From contig CBDDOY010000002.1 in assembly GCA_965232165.1 (NCBI GenBank), forward strand, positions 868,001 to 932,000: a DNA stretch of 64,000 bases. The letters are read 5' to 3'. How positions within the stretch are numbered: the first letter of the stretch is position 1; each line of letters starts with the position of its first letter. Under the pieces are notes generated by a model. The model saw only the letters and a list, made by a program, of their open reading frames with translations. It searched no databases and was not told where the DNA came from. Made by a program: the position numbers and the translations under genes. The stretch comes from UBA2779 sp965232165. GTDB taxonomy: Bacteria; Spirochaetota; Spirochaetia; DSM-2461. Below are positions 34,020 to 44,100 of this stretch, piece after piece.

Positions 34020-35387
34020 TCACGAAAAGTTATTTTGATTTCTCCTTTTTCGTGTGGTTTGTGTTTTTCGTGGTTCATAATCCACCTCATCAGAACACGG
34101 AAACAGCCCCTGCATCAAGCCCTTTTTATGGGATTTTAGGGTGTCGATTTTCTTTGCCTGGGCGGTGATGAGTTCATCGAGAGAGGTGAGGCAATCGGCG
34201 ATTTCTTGTTGTTCTTTTTTATCTATTGGAAATGCTACAGGATAGGCTTTGATGGAAGAAACATCTCCTCTCGGCATCTTTACACCCTTAGCCCTTTGCA
34301 TGACATAGTAAATAAATTGATCATTTTTGAGAACAAAGGTTAAGAAGTTACTAATGAGATTTTTGCCAGAACGTATGACAATAACATCGTTTGAAGAGGC
34401 TCCTTTTTTATCAGCTGCCCAAACTTTTTTCAAGTACGGACGAATATTAGATATTAGAACATCTCCCTTCCTATAATGCGTGAACGAGCCAGAGGGTGGA
34501 AGTTTAGAAGCATTAATAATTCCATCATAATCAGGTAAAATATTTTCTGTGCTTACATAGGACTCTAAACGCAGTTGATCAAATGGGACACGCTCATTTA
34601 TAAATTTTGATATTCTCTTATTTCCAAGTAAATCTATTGACCACTCCCCCTCACCCCGAAACTCCGGAAACCGCCATTCCGGAATGGTTTTCCCTTCGGC
34701 GGGGAAGAGCTTTTGCATCAGCCCTTTTTTATGGGCTTTGTAGGCTTCGAGCTTCCCGGCTTCGGCGGTGATGAGTTCATCGAGAGAGGTGAGGCAATCG
34801 GCGATTTCTTGTTGTTCTTGTCTTTGCGGTACGGCCAATGGAAGATTTCGTAAAACATCAAGGCCAATTCTTTTCCTAGTAGAACCTGTGGAGTTATTTT
34901 CAATAGTTGAACGGAATTGTACAGAATTGATCAAAGAATATATGAAGTATTTGCTATAAAAATTTTCGTTTACAATCAACCTAATACCATCAGAACACAT
35001 TACATAACGTTGATGATAATTTGGAATCAAACAAGCACGGCCTACCGGGTCACCCATTTTTGATAATATTATTTCACCAGGGTATATATTACAGTTTGAC
35101 AGTTCATTTGCCTTTTCTTCAGATGTAAATATTTTATAATCATCAATAAACTCAGAATCTCCAATATTTTGTAGTTGAATTATTCTGACTCCATTATCAG
35201 TATAATCGGTGGATTTTAAATTTGAACCGAATGGTCCACCAACAAAGCTCCATTTCTTCTTTTTATTTGCTGTGTCAGTTAGTCTAATTTCTTCCCACTC
35301 CCCCTCACCCCGAAACTCCGGAAACCGCAGCTTAGGAACCAACCCCTTTCTCTTTTTTTCGTGCCTTCCGTGTATTCCGTGGTTCAA
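34020..35387 (-). CDS. hsdS: Type I specificity subunit HsdS, copy A
   Basis: A 455-residue specificity subunit with two target-recognition domains (TRDs) and two conserved helical spacers (EIADCLTSLDELITAEAGKL; EIADCLTSLDELITAQAKKI). TRD1 is type 'X' (WSFVGGPFGSNLKSTDYTDN); TRD2 is type 'Y' (LGNKRISKFINERVPFDQLR). The start is TTG at 35387 inside a minisatellite unit, giving an N-terminus NHGIHGRHEKKRKG ahead of LVPKLRFPEF. The C-terminus is also repeat-derived (DYEPRKTQTTRKRRNQ). This copy lies directly upstream of hsdM. Confidence 0.9.
   Translation of the reverse strand: MNHGIHGRHEKKRKGLVPKLRFPEFRGEGEWEEIRLTDTANKKKKWSFVGGPFGSNLKSTDYTDNGVRIIQLQNIGDSEFIDDYKIFTSEEKANELSNCNIYPGEIILSKMGDPVGRACLIPNYHQRYVMCSDGIRLIVNENFYSKYFIYSLINSVQFRSTIENNSTGSTRKRIGLDVLRNLPLAVPQRQEQQEIADCLTSLDELITAEAGKLEAYKAHKKGLMQKLFPAEGKTIPEWRFPEFRGEGEWSIDLLGNKRISKFINERVPFDQLRLESYVSTENILPDYDGIINASKLPPSGSFTHYRKGDVLISNIRPYLKKVWAADKKGASSNDVIVIRSGKNLISNFLTFVLKNDQFIYYVMQRAKGVKMPRGDVSSIKAYPVAFPIDKKEQQEIADCLTSLDELITAQAKKIDTLKSHKKGLMQGLFPCSDEVDYEPRKTQTTRKRRNQNNFS
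34801..35305 (-). repeat. TRD 'X' coding repeat, copy 1
   Basis: About 505 bp, nearly identical to 36061-36565 and 36715-37219. It encodes TRD1 of HsdS-A. A visible difference is TTTCTTG versus TTTTTTG at the spacer edge. Confidence 0.85.
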
Positions 35388-35941
35388 TCCTTTTCTCCTT
35401 TCCAGTGCCTTCCGTGTATTCCGTGGTTCAACCCCTTTCTCCTTCTCAGCACTTTTCGTGTATTCTGTGGTTCAACCCCTTTCTCCTTCTCAGCACTTTC
35501 CGTGTATTCCGTGGTTCAACCCCTTTCTCCTTCTCAGCACTTTTCGTGTATTCCGTGGTTCAATCCTTTTCTCTTTTCCAGTGCCTTCCGTGTATTCCGT
35601 GGTTCAATCCTTTTCTCTTTTCCAGTGCCTTCCGTTTTCTCTTTTTTTCGTGCTTTTCGTGTTTTTCGTGGTTCAATCCTTTTCTCCTTTCCAGCACCTT
35701 CCGTGTTTTTCGTGGTTCAATCCTTTTCTCCTTTCCAGCGCCTTCCGTGTATTCCGTGGTTCAATCCTTTTCTCCTTTCCAGCACCTTCCGTGTATTCCG
35801 TGGTTCAACCCCTTTCTCCTTCTCAGCACTTTTCGTGTATTCCGTGGTTCAACCCCTTTCTCCTTCTCAGCACTTTCCGTGTATTCCGTGGTTCAACCCC
35901 TTTCTCTTTTTTTCGTGCTTTTCGTGTTTTTCGTGGTTCAT
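35344..35941 (-). repeat. 44/45-bp minisatellite, block 1 (about 13 units)
   Basis: Direct repeats of a unit ending GTGGTTCAACCCC or GTGGTTCAATCC on the plus strand; most are 44 bp, and the poly-T variant is 45 bp. On the minus strand many units read GGAG, 7 bases, TTGAACCACGG: a ribosome site and TTG start. The block overlaps the 3' end of HsdS-B and the 5' end of HsdS-A. No spacers, so not CRISPR. Confidence 0.92.
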
Positions 35942-37301
35942 AATCCACCTCATCAGAACACGGAAACAGCCCCTGCATCAAGCCCTTTTTATGGGATTTT
36001 AGGGTGTCGATTTTCTTTGCCTGGGCGGTGATGAGTTCATCGAGAGAGGTGAGGCAATCGGCGATTTTTTGTTGTTCTTGTCTTTGCGGTACGGCCAATG
36101 GAAGATTTCGTAAAACATCAAGGCCAATTCTTTTCCTAGTAGAACCTGTGGAGTTATTTTCAATAGTTGAACGGAATTGTACAGAATTGATCAAAGAATA
36201 TATGAAGTATTTGCTATAAAAATTTTCGTTTACAATCAACCTAATACCATCAGAACACATTACATAACGTTGATGATAATTTGGAATCAAACAAGCACGG
36301 CCTACCGGGTCACCCATTTTTGATAATATTATTTCACCAGGGTATATATTACAGTTTGACAGTTCATTTGCCTTTTCTTCAGATGTAAATATTTTATAAT
36401 CATCAATAAACTCAGAATCTCCAATATTTTGTAGTTGAATTATTCTGACTCCATTATCAGTATAATCGGTGGATTTTAAATTTGAACCGAATGGTCCACC
36501 AACAAAGCTCCATTTCTTCTTTTTATTTGCTGTGTCAGTTAGTTTAATTTCTTCCCACTCCCCCTTATCCCGAAACTCAGGAAAACGCCATTCCGGAATG
36601 GTTTTCCCTTCGGCGGGAAAGAGTTTTTGCATCAGCCCTTTTTTATGGGCTTTGTAGGCTTCGAGCTTCCCGGCTTCGGCGGTGATGAGTTCATCGAGAG
36701 AGGTGAGGCAATCGGCGATTTTTTGTTGTTCTTGTCTTTGCGGTACGGCCAATGGAAGATTTCGTAAAACATCAAGGCCAATTCTTTTCCTAGTAGAACC
36801 TGTGGAGTTATTTTCAATAGTTGAACGGAATTGTACAGAATTGATCAAAGAATATATGAAGTATTTGCTATAAAAATTTTCGTTTACAATCAACCTAATA
36901 CCATCAGAACACATTACATAACGTTGATGATAATTTGGAATCAAACAAGCACGGCCTACCGGGTCACCCATTTTTGATAATATTATTTCACCAGGGTATA
37001 TATTACAGTTTGACAGTTCATTTGCCTTTTCTTCAGATGTAAATATTTTATAATCATCAATAAACTCAGAATCTCCAATATTTTGTAGTTGAATTATTCT
37101 GACTCCATTATCAGTATAATCGGTGGATTTTAAATTTGAACCGAATGGTCCACCAACAAAGCTCCATTTCTTCTTTTTATTTGCTGTGTCAGTTAGTCTA
37201 ATTTCTTCCCACTCCCCCTCACCCCGAAACTCCGGAAACCGCAGCTTAGGAACCAACCCCTTTCTCTTTTTTTCGTGCCTTCCGTGTATTCCGTGGTTCA
37301 A
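35823..37301 (-). CDS. hsdS: Type I specificity subunit HsdS, copy B, with duplicated TRD
   Basis: A 492-residue HsdS in which both recognition domains are the same type X: WSFVGGPFGSNLKSTDYTDN appears in each half, followed in each by KIADCLTSLDELITA. The usual HsdS has two different TRDs that read two different half-sites. If functional, this subunit should recognise a symmetric bipartite target. The TTG start at 37301 and the repeat-coded N-terminus (NHGIHGRHEKKRKG) match copy A. The C-terminus runs into minisatellite block 1 and stops after NHGIHEKC. It may be a silent TRD reservoir instead of an expressed gene. Confidence 0.85.
   Translation of the reverse strand: MNHGIHGRHEKKRKGLVPKLRFPEFRGEGEWEEIRLTDTANKKKKWSFVGGPFGSNLKSTDYTDNGVRIIQLQNIGDSEFIDDYKIFTSEEKANELSNCNIYPGEIILSKMGDPVGRACLIPNYHQRYVMCSDGIRLIVNENFYSKYFIYSLINSVQFRSTIENNSTGSTRKRIGLDVLRNLPLAVPQRQEQQKIADCLTSLDELITAEAGKLEAYKAHKKGLMQKLFPAEGKTIPEWRFPEFRDKGEWEEIKLTDTANKKKKWSFVGGPFGSNLKSTDYTDNGVRIIQLQNIGDSEFIDDYKIFTSEEKANELSNCNIYPGEIILSKMGDPVGRACLIPNYHQRYVMCSDGIRLIVNENFYSKYFIYSLINSVQFRSTIENNSTGSTRKRIGLDVLRNLPLAVPQRQEQQKIADCLTSLDELITAQAKKIDTLKSHKKGLMQGLFPCSDEVDYEPRKTRKARKKEKGVEPRNTRKVLRRRKGLNHGIHEKC
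36061..36565 (-). repeat. TRD 'X' coding repeat, copy 2
   Basis: Encodes TRD2 of HsdS-B. Offset 1260 bp from copy 1; near-identical, with AGTTTAATTT in place of AGTCTAATTT at its edge. Confidence 0.85.
36715..37219 (-). repeat. TRD 'X' coding repeat, copy 3
   Basis: Encodes TRD1 of HsdS-B. Offset 654 bp from copy 2. The similarity to copy 1 continues outside it on both sides, from about 36594 into the first units of minisatellite block 2. Confidence 0.85.
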
Positions 37302-39847
37302 TCCTTTTCTCCTTTCCAGTGCCTTCCGTGTATTCCGTGGTTCAACCCCTTTCTCCTTCTCAGCACTTTTCGTGTATTCTGTGGTTCAACCCCTTTCTCC
37401 TTCTCAGCACTTTCCGTGTATTCCGTGGTTCAACCCCTTTCTCCTTCTCAGCACTTTTCGTGTATTCCGTGGTTCAATCCTTTTCTCTTTTCCAGTGCCT
37501 TCCGTGTATTCCGTGGTTCAACCCCTTTCTCCTTCTCAGCACTTTTCGTGTATTCTGTGGTTCAACCCCTTTCTCTTTTTTTCGTGCTTTTCGTGTTTTT
37601 CGTGGTTCAATCCTTTTCTCCTTTCCAGTGCCTTCCGTGTATTCCGTGGTTCAACCCCTTTCTCTTTTTTTCGTGCTTTTCGTGTTTTTCGTGGTTCAAT
37701 CCTTTTCTCCTTTCCAGCACCTTCCGTGTATTCCGTGGTTCAACCCCTTTCTCCTTCTCAGCACTTTCCGTGTTTTTCGTGGTTCAATCCTTTTCTCCTT
37801 CTCAGCACTTTTCGTGTATTCTGTGGTTCAACCCCTTTCTCTTTTTTTCGTGCTTTCCGTGTATTCCGTGGTTCAACCCCTTTCTCCTTTCCAGCGCCTT
37901 CCGTGTATTCCGTGGTTCAATCCTTTTCTCTTTTCCAGTGCCTTCCGTGTATTCCGTGGTTCAATCCTTTTCTCCTTTCCAGTGCCTTCCGTGTATTCCG
38001 TGGTTCAACCCCTTTCTCCTTCTCAGCACTTTCCGTGTATTCCGTGGTTCAACCCCTTTCTCCTTCTCAGCACTTTTCGTGTATTCTGTGGTTCAACCCC
38101 TTTCTCCTTCTCAGCACTTTCCGTGTATTCCGTGGTTCAACCCCTTTCTCCTTCTCAGCACTTTCCGTGTATTCCGTGGTTCAATCCTTTTCTCTTTTCC
38201 AGTGCCTTCCGTTTTCTCTTTTTTTCGTGCTTTTCGTGTTTTTCGTGGTTCAATCCTTTTCTCCTTTCCAGCACCTTCCGTGTTTTTCGTGGTTCAATCC
38301 TTTTCTCCTTTCCAGCGCCTTCCGTGTATTCCGTGGTTCAATCCTTTTCTCCTTTCCAGCACCTTCCGTGTATTCCGTGGTTCAACCCCTTTCTCCTTCT
38401 CAGCACTTTCCGTGTTTTTCGTGGTTCAATCCTTTTCTCCTTTCCAGCACCTTCCGTGTATTCCGTGGTTCAATCCTTTTCTCCTTTCCAGCACCTTCCG
38501 TGTATTCCGTGGTTCAACCCCTTTCTCCTTCTCAGCACTTTCCGTGTATTCCGTGGTTCAACCCCTTTCTCCTTCTCAGCACTTTTCGTGTATTCTGTGG
38601 TTCAACCCCTTTCTCTTTTTTTCGTGCTTTTCGTGTTTTTCGTGGTTCAATCCTTTTCTCTTTTTTTCGTGCTTTTCGTGTTTTTCGTGGTTCAACCCCT
38701 TTCTCCTTTCCAGCACCTTCCGTGTTTTTCGTGGTTCAATCCTTTTCTCCTTTCCAGCGCCTTCCGTGTATTCCGTGGTTCAATCCTTTTCTCTTTTCCA
38801 GTGCCTTCCGTGTATTCTGTGGTTCAACCCCTTTCTCTTTTTTTCGTGCTTTTCGTGTTTTTCGTGGTTCAACCCCTTTCTCCTTCTCAGCACTTTTCGT
38901 GTATTCTGTGGTTCAACCCCTTTCTCTTTTTTTCGTGCTTTCCGTGTATTCCGTGGTTCAATCCTTTTCTCCTTTCCAGCACTTTCCGTGTATTCCGTGG
39001 TTCAACCCCTTTCTCCTTCTCAGCACTTTTCGTGTATTCTGTGGTTCAACCCCTTTCTCTTTTTTTCGTGCTTTCCGTGTATTCCGTGGTTCAATCCTTT
39101 TCTCCTTTCCAGCACCTTCCGTGTATTCCGTGGTTCAACCCCTTTCTCTTTTTTTCGTGCTTTTCGTGTTTTTCGTGGTTCAATCCTTTTCTCCTTCTCA
39201 GCACTTTCCGTGTATTCCGTGGTTCAACCCCTTTCTCCTTCTCAGCACTTTTCGTGTATTCCGTGGTTCAACCCCTTTCTCCTTCTCAGCACTTTCCGTG
39301 TATTCCGTGGTTCAACCCCTTTCTCCTTCTCAGCACTTTTCGTGTATTCTGTGGTTCAACCCCTTTCTCTTTTTTTCGTGCTTTTCGTGTTTTTCGTGGT
39401 TCAATCCTTTTCTCCTTTCCAGCACCTTCCGCGTATTCCGTGGTTCAACCCCTTTCTCCTTCTCAGCACTTTCCGTGTATTCTGTGGTTCAACCCCTTTC
39501 TCTTTTTTTCGTGCTTTCCGTGTATTCCGTGGTTCAATCCTTTTCTCCTTTCCAGCACCTTCCGTGTATTCCGTGGTTCAACCCCTTTCTCTTTTTTTCG
39601 TGCTTTTCGTGTTTTTCGTGGTTCAATCCTTTTCTCTTTTTTTCGTGCTTTTCGTGTTTTTCGTGGTTCAACCCCTTTCTCCTTTCCAGCACCTTCCGTG
39701 TTTTTCGTGGTTCAATCCTTTTCTCCTTTCCAGCGCCTTCCGTGTATTCCGTGGTTCAATCCTTTTCTCTTTTCCAGTGCCTTCCGTGTATTCTGTGGTT
39801 CAACCCCTTTCTCTTTTTTTCGTGCTTTTCGTGTTTTTCGTGGTTCA
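37258..39847 (-). repeat. 44/45-bp minisatellite, block 2 (about 58 units)
   Basis: A 2.6-kb array of the same unit as block 1, lying between hsdS-C and hsdS-B. Recurrent unit types differ at CTTCTCAGCACTTT, CTTTCCAGCACCTT, CTTTTCCAGTGCCTT and the poly-T form. The first five or so units repeat the order seen at the start of block 1. The plus strand lacks stops in all three frames here; that is a result of the unit having no stop in any frame and is not evidence of a gene. Confidence 0.93.
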
Positions 39848-41115
39848 TAATCCACCTCATCAGAACACGGAAACAGCCCCTGCATCAAGCCCTTTTTATG
39901 GGATTTTAGGGTGTCGATTTTCTTTGCCTGGGCGGTGATGAGTTCATCGAGAGAGGTGAGGCAATCGGCGATTTTTTGTTGTTCGGGCTTTGAAGGAAAG
40001 CCTGTTGCTAACTGCCTTATGTCATCACTATTAACAGCATCAAAAGTTCCACCTTGCGATATATTCTGCCATTGAGATTCAAAAGCGAATAACGACTGAT
40101 ATAAGAATTCTTGTGAATTATCCTTATTCGCCCTAATAGCTGCTATTCCTCGACCAATACAAGCATGATGTATAGACTTTGCAATAGTACCAACAGGAGC
40201 ACGAACACTCAAAAGAATATCACCTTTCTGACATTCTTTGGTTATTTGCGATGTAAATACTCTTGGAGTGGATACTCTATTTCTAATATCTGCATTGCCT
40301 TGTAACAAGGGTAAACCGTTATTCTCTTCATTATAGAATTCGGATTTAGGAGAAGCCCCCATCACAATTGCCGCTTCTTTTTCTAGTGTTTCCTCCTCCC
40401 ACTCTCCCTCACCCCGAAACTCAGGAAAACGCCATTCCGGAATGGTTTTCCCTTCGGCGGGGAAGAGCTTTTGCATCAGCCCTTTTTTATGGGCTTTGTA
40501 GGCTTCGAGCTTCCCGGCTTCGGCGGTGATGAGTTCATCGAGAGAGGTGAGGCAATCGGCGATTTTTTGTTGTTCTGGTTTTTCTGGTGGTGTTGGTAAT
40601 ATTATACTGAAGAAATCTGTAGGATTAATATTTAAGAGGCCATCACTTCTTGCGCCACTTGTAATAAATTTTATCAGTTGTATACCATGAAAATTGTTAT
40701 CAAAGTACCCTTTATAAAAATCTGAAACATAATTCTTATTAAAGCGAAAGCTAAGAAAAACATTTGGTACAGCAGCTTTTTTATACTCTTTCAACTTGTA
40801 GATACAACCTTGTGGAAATCGTTTTGAATTACCTTTATTATATGAAAACTCACCTTCCTTTAAGAGTATATAGTTCTCATATTTCATCCCAGAAATATCA
40901 CGACTGAATTTCTCTGCTTGAGATACAAAACCAACACCAGCAGTAATACTCAATGTAGTGTGTAATTCAGAGCCAACTTTTTCAGTAATTCGTTCAGCTA
41001 TATCATCAAGCCTATATTCTTTCCATTCACCAGTTGTACGAAACTCAGGAAACCGCAACTTAGGAACCAACCTCTTTTTCTTTTTTTCGTGTTTTCCGTG
41101 TATTCTGTGGTTCAA
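39712..41115 (-). CDS. hsdS: Type I specificity subunit HsdS, copy C
   Basis: A 467-residue HsdS with two distinct TRDs, different from those of A and B: TRD1 'Z' (YRLDDIAERITEKVGSELHT) and TRD2 'W' (EAAIVMGASPKSEFYNEENN, VRAPVGTIAKSIHHACIG). The conserved spacers match the other copies. The start is TTG at 41115, 9 bp after the hsdR stop, with GGAG 7 bp upstream; the first residues (NHRIHGKHEKKKKR) are a single, slightly diverged minisatellite-type unit. The C-terminal 45 residues run into block 2. Being next to hsdR, it is the first hsdS to be translated. Confidence 0.9.
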   Translation of the reverse strand: MNHRIHGKHEKKKKRLVPKLRFPEFRTTGEWKEYRLDDIAERITEKVGSELHTTLSITAGVGFVSQAEKFSRDISGMKYENYILLKEGEFSYNKGNSKRFPQGCIYKLKEYKKAAVPNVFLSFRFNKNYVSDFYKGYFDNNFHGIQLIKFITSGARSDGLLNINPTDFFSIILPTPPEKPEQQKIADCLTSLDELITAEAGKLEAYKAHKKGLMQKLFPAEGKTIPEWRFPEFRGEGEWEEETLEKEAAIVMGASPKSEFYNEENNGLPLLQGNADIRNRVSTPRVFTSQITKECQKGDILLSVRAPVGTIAKSIHHACIGRGIAAIRANKDNSQEFLYQSLFAFESQWQNISQGGTFDAVNSDDIRQLATGFPSKPEQQKIADCLTSLDELITAQAKKIDTLKSHKKGLMQGLFPCSDEVDYEPRKTRKARKKEKGVEPQNTRKALEKRKGLNHGIHGRRWKGEKD

Positions 41116-41125
41116 TCCTTTTCTC
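41082..41125 (-). repeat. Single minisatellite-type unit at the hsdS-C start
   Basis: One isolated unit (TTCCGTGTATTCTGTGGTTC on the plus strand) carrying the GGAG site and TTG start of hsdS-C. It may represent the sequence from which the arrays grew. Confidence 0.6.
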
Positions 41126-41126
41126 C

Positions 41127-44100
41127 TTACTCATACGCCCCCAGCCCCGCAATCTCGCGTCCGCCGGTGAGCTTTCTTAATAGCGGCATCAAGTCTGCCA
41201 TCAATTCCAGTTCCTTTTCAGTTCTCTCTTTCCAGCCTAAGTCCAGCGGTGCCATCAAATCGCTGAGCTTTTCACCGTCAAAAACCATGCGGTCTGTAAT
41301 GTCATCCGCAAAAACCTGCAGCACCTCCGGCTCCAGTCCATGCCTGCGGGCTGCTTCTGCCATTTCTTCAGCGGCCTTTGCGGCTTTGAATTTCTGGTAG
41401 CCTTCGTTTATCTCTTTTTCGTTTAAGGGCTCGTCTGCTTTGAGCGTATTGATATAGGCGATAATATCTTCCCGTTCTTCCATTAAATTGGCACTGGAAC
41501 AAAGCATGCTTATAAGCTGTTCGCGGCTCATCTTCTGCTTTTTCGGCTCGCTTTGGGTAAACTTCGATATCAGCGACATGATGTAGTCATAGTCGATAAT
41601 CGCGGAGGAAAACAGGACAAACTCAAAATCAAGTTGAGCAGCATCGGGCTCTACGTTGTATCCGTCTTTTCTCTGTTTTTCTTTTAAGCGTTGAGCGATC
41701 TCCAAATAAGAACCCCTGAATGAACGCAATTGATCTTCAGAAACAATGGCATCCATTTGCGTTTTTTCCTCAACGGTTAAATCAGTGTATTGATCTAATT
41801 GGGTTTTCAGACGCTGTACTTCCTTAAACTGATTTATAAAATTGATGCGGGCTGTATCTCCTTTGATGTTGTATACTTCCTGCGGTTCGCATACCAATTC
41901 ATTGTCCCGCATAAAATCATCCAATTCGCCTACTGCTTTTTTGTATTTTTTGATCACTTCAGAGGCCGGATCAACCAGCCATATTTCTTTAGCTTCATTG
42001 CCGTCCTGTCCCGAAAAGAGAGCGATGGCCTCATCTACCTCGTTGCTCTGCTTCCTGAAATCAAGAATATTTCCATAGGGTTTTGTGTCGTTCAGTACAC
42101 GGTTTGTTCTGGAAAAAGCCTGTATCAGACCATGCTGCTTTAAATTCTTATCAACATACAGGGTGTTCAGATATGTTGAGTCAAAGCCGGTCAACAGCAT
42201 ATCGACAACGATGGCCACATCGATTTTGTTTCTATGCGCATAATCGGCATTGGAATATTTGTGGTCTTTGATTCTTTTCTGTACATCCTGATAGTACAAA
42301 TCAAACTCGTTTATACGGTGGTTTGTGCCGTACTGGCTGTTATAATCATCAATAATTTCCTTCAAGGCTTTCGTCTTCTTATCTGGTTCCTGTTCGTTGT
42401 CTGCTTTTTCCTGAGGCAAATCTTCCTGGAGCTGCCGGGCATCTTTATTCCCTTCGGCAGGCGGCGAAAAGACACAGGCAACATTTAACGGACTAAAATC
42501 TTCATTTTCCTGCGCATGTTTCTTCTGTATTTCTTTGAAGCGTTCATAATATTCAATCGCGTCATTTATTGAGCCCGTTGCCAACAGGGCATTGAACCGT
42601 CTTGCATTAGTGGCGGCATCGTGTTTATCAAGGATCGCGTCTACTGCTGCTGTTTTAATAAGGTCTCCGTCAGATTTCGGTTCTTTTTTCTTTCCGTCCG
42701 GCTTAAAATAATCCACATGGAACCGCAGAACATTGCCGTCGTCAATGGCGTGAGTGATGGTGTAGACATGCAGTTGCTTTTCAAAAATATCTTCGGTTGT
42801 CTTGTAAGAGCCTACTGTGCCATCAACTTGTTTATAAGCCGCGTTTTCTTCAAAAATAGGCGTTCCGGTAAAACCAAAAAGCTGCGCTTTGGGAAAAAAC
42901 TCCTTGATGGCTTTATGGTTATCGCCAAACTGTGAGCGGTGGCATTCATCAAATATAATGACAACTCGTTTATCACGAAGCGGCGTTAACCGCTCTTTAA
43001 AGGATAGTCTGCCTTTTTGCCTGCTGCTTTGGTTTCTTTTACTGTTTTCGTCGAGGGCAAGACCGAGTTTCTGAATGGTGGTTACTATAACTTTGTCCGC
43101 ATAGTCTTCTGATAACAGCCGCTGTACCAGTGCTTCCGTATTGGTGTTTTCTTCAACACACCCTTCCTGAAACCTATTGAACTCTTCCCGTGTCTGTTTG
43201 TCGAGGTCTTTACGGTCAACAACAAATAAGCATTTCTCGATATCGGGATTGTTTTTCAGAAGTGTCGATGCCTTGAAAGATGTAAGGGTTTTCCCGCTCC
43301 CCGTGGTGTGCCAGATGTAGCCGTTTCCCCTGTTTTGATGAATACAGTCCACAATAGCCTTCACCGCATAGATTTGATAGGGCCGCATGATCATCAGCTT
43401 CTGTTCGCTGACCACAAGCACCATATACCGGCTGATCATTTTCCCAAGAGTGCATTTTGCGAGAAACCTCTCGGCGAACTCATGTAAATGTGTAATCTTT
43501 TTGTTTTCTTCATCGGCGAACTGATAGATGGGCAAAAATCTTTCATCCGCATTGAAAGCAAAATGGTCTTTATGGTTGTTGGCGAAATAGCAGGTATTGC
43601 TTTCATTGCTGACGATAAAAATCTGCATGAAACAAAGAAGTGAATTAGTAAAACCATTTCCGGGTTCGTTTTTGTATTCAACAATCTGCTCCATTGCTCG
43701 TTTTGGCGTTACCTGAAGTGTTTTAAGCTCAATTTGAACAGCCGGAATGCCATTAATCAGTATGATGACATCATAGCGTTGATGACTATTTTCAGTATTG
43801 ATCCGCAACTGATTGATAACCTCAAACTCGTTCTTGCACCAGTCTTTGATATTTACAAGAGTATATTGCAGGGGGGTATCATCATCTCGGCGAAAAGTGT
43901 TTATTTCGCGCAATGTTTTTGCTGCTGTAAAAACATCAGCAGTAATAATTTCATTTCTAAGTCGCGTAAATTCAGAATCATTCAGCTTTACTTTATTGAG
44001 TCTTTGAAAGTGCACTCTGAAATTGGTCTCAAGGGAAGTCTTATCCCGAATATCTTCGCGGTATGTGTATTTAAGGTCCTTAAGTTTACCGATTAAAGAT

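Noticed and set aside
35344..39847. CRISPR array
   Set aside because: The repeats are contiguous with no unique spacers, vary in type, and there are no cas genes; it is a minisatellite.
37123..39938. Three overlapping plus-strand ORFs of 843-928 codons across the minisatellite (and shorter ones at 35209-36031)
   Set aside because: The 44-bp unit has no plus-strand stop in any frame, so all three frames stay open automatically and cycle through the same 44-residue translation. The products are Phe/Ser/Pro-rich low-complexity sequence without a ribosome site, and the strand is antisense to hsdS.
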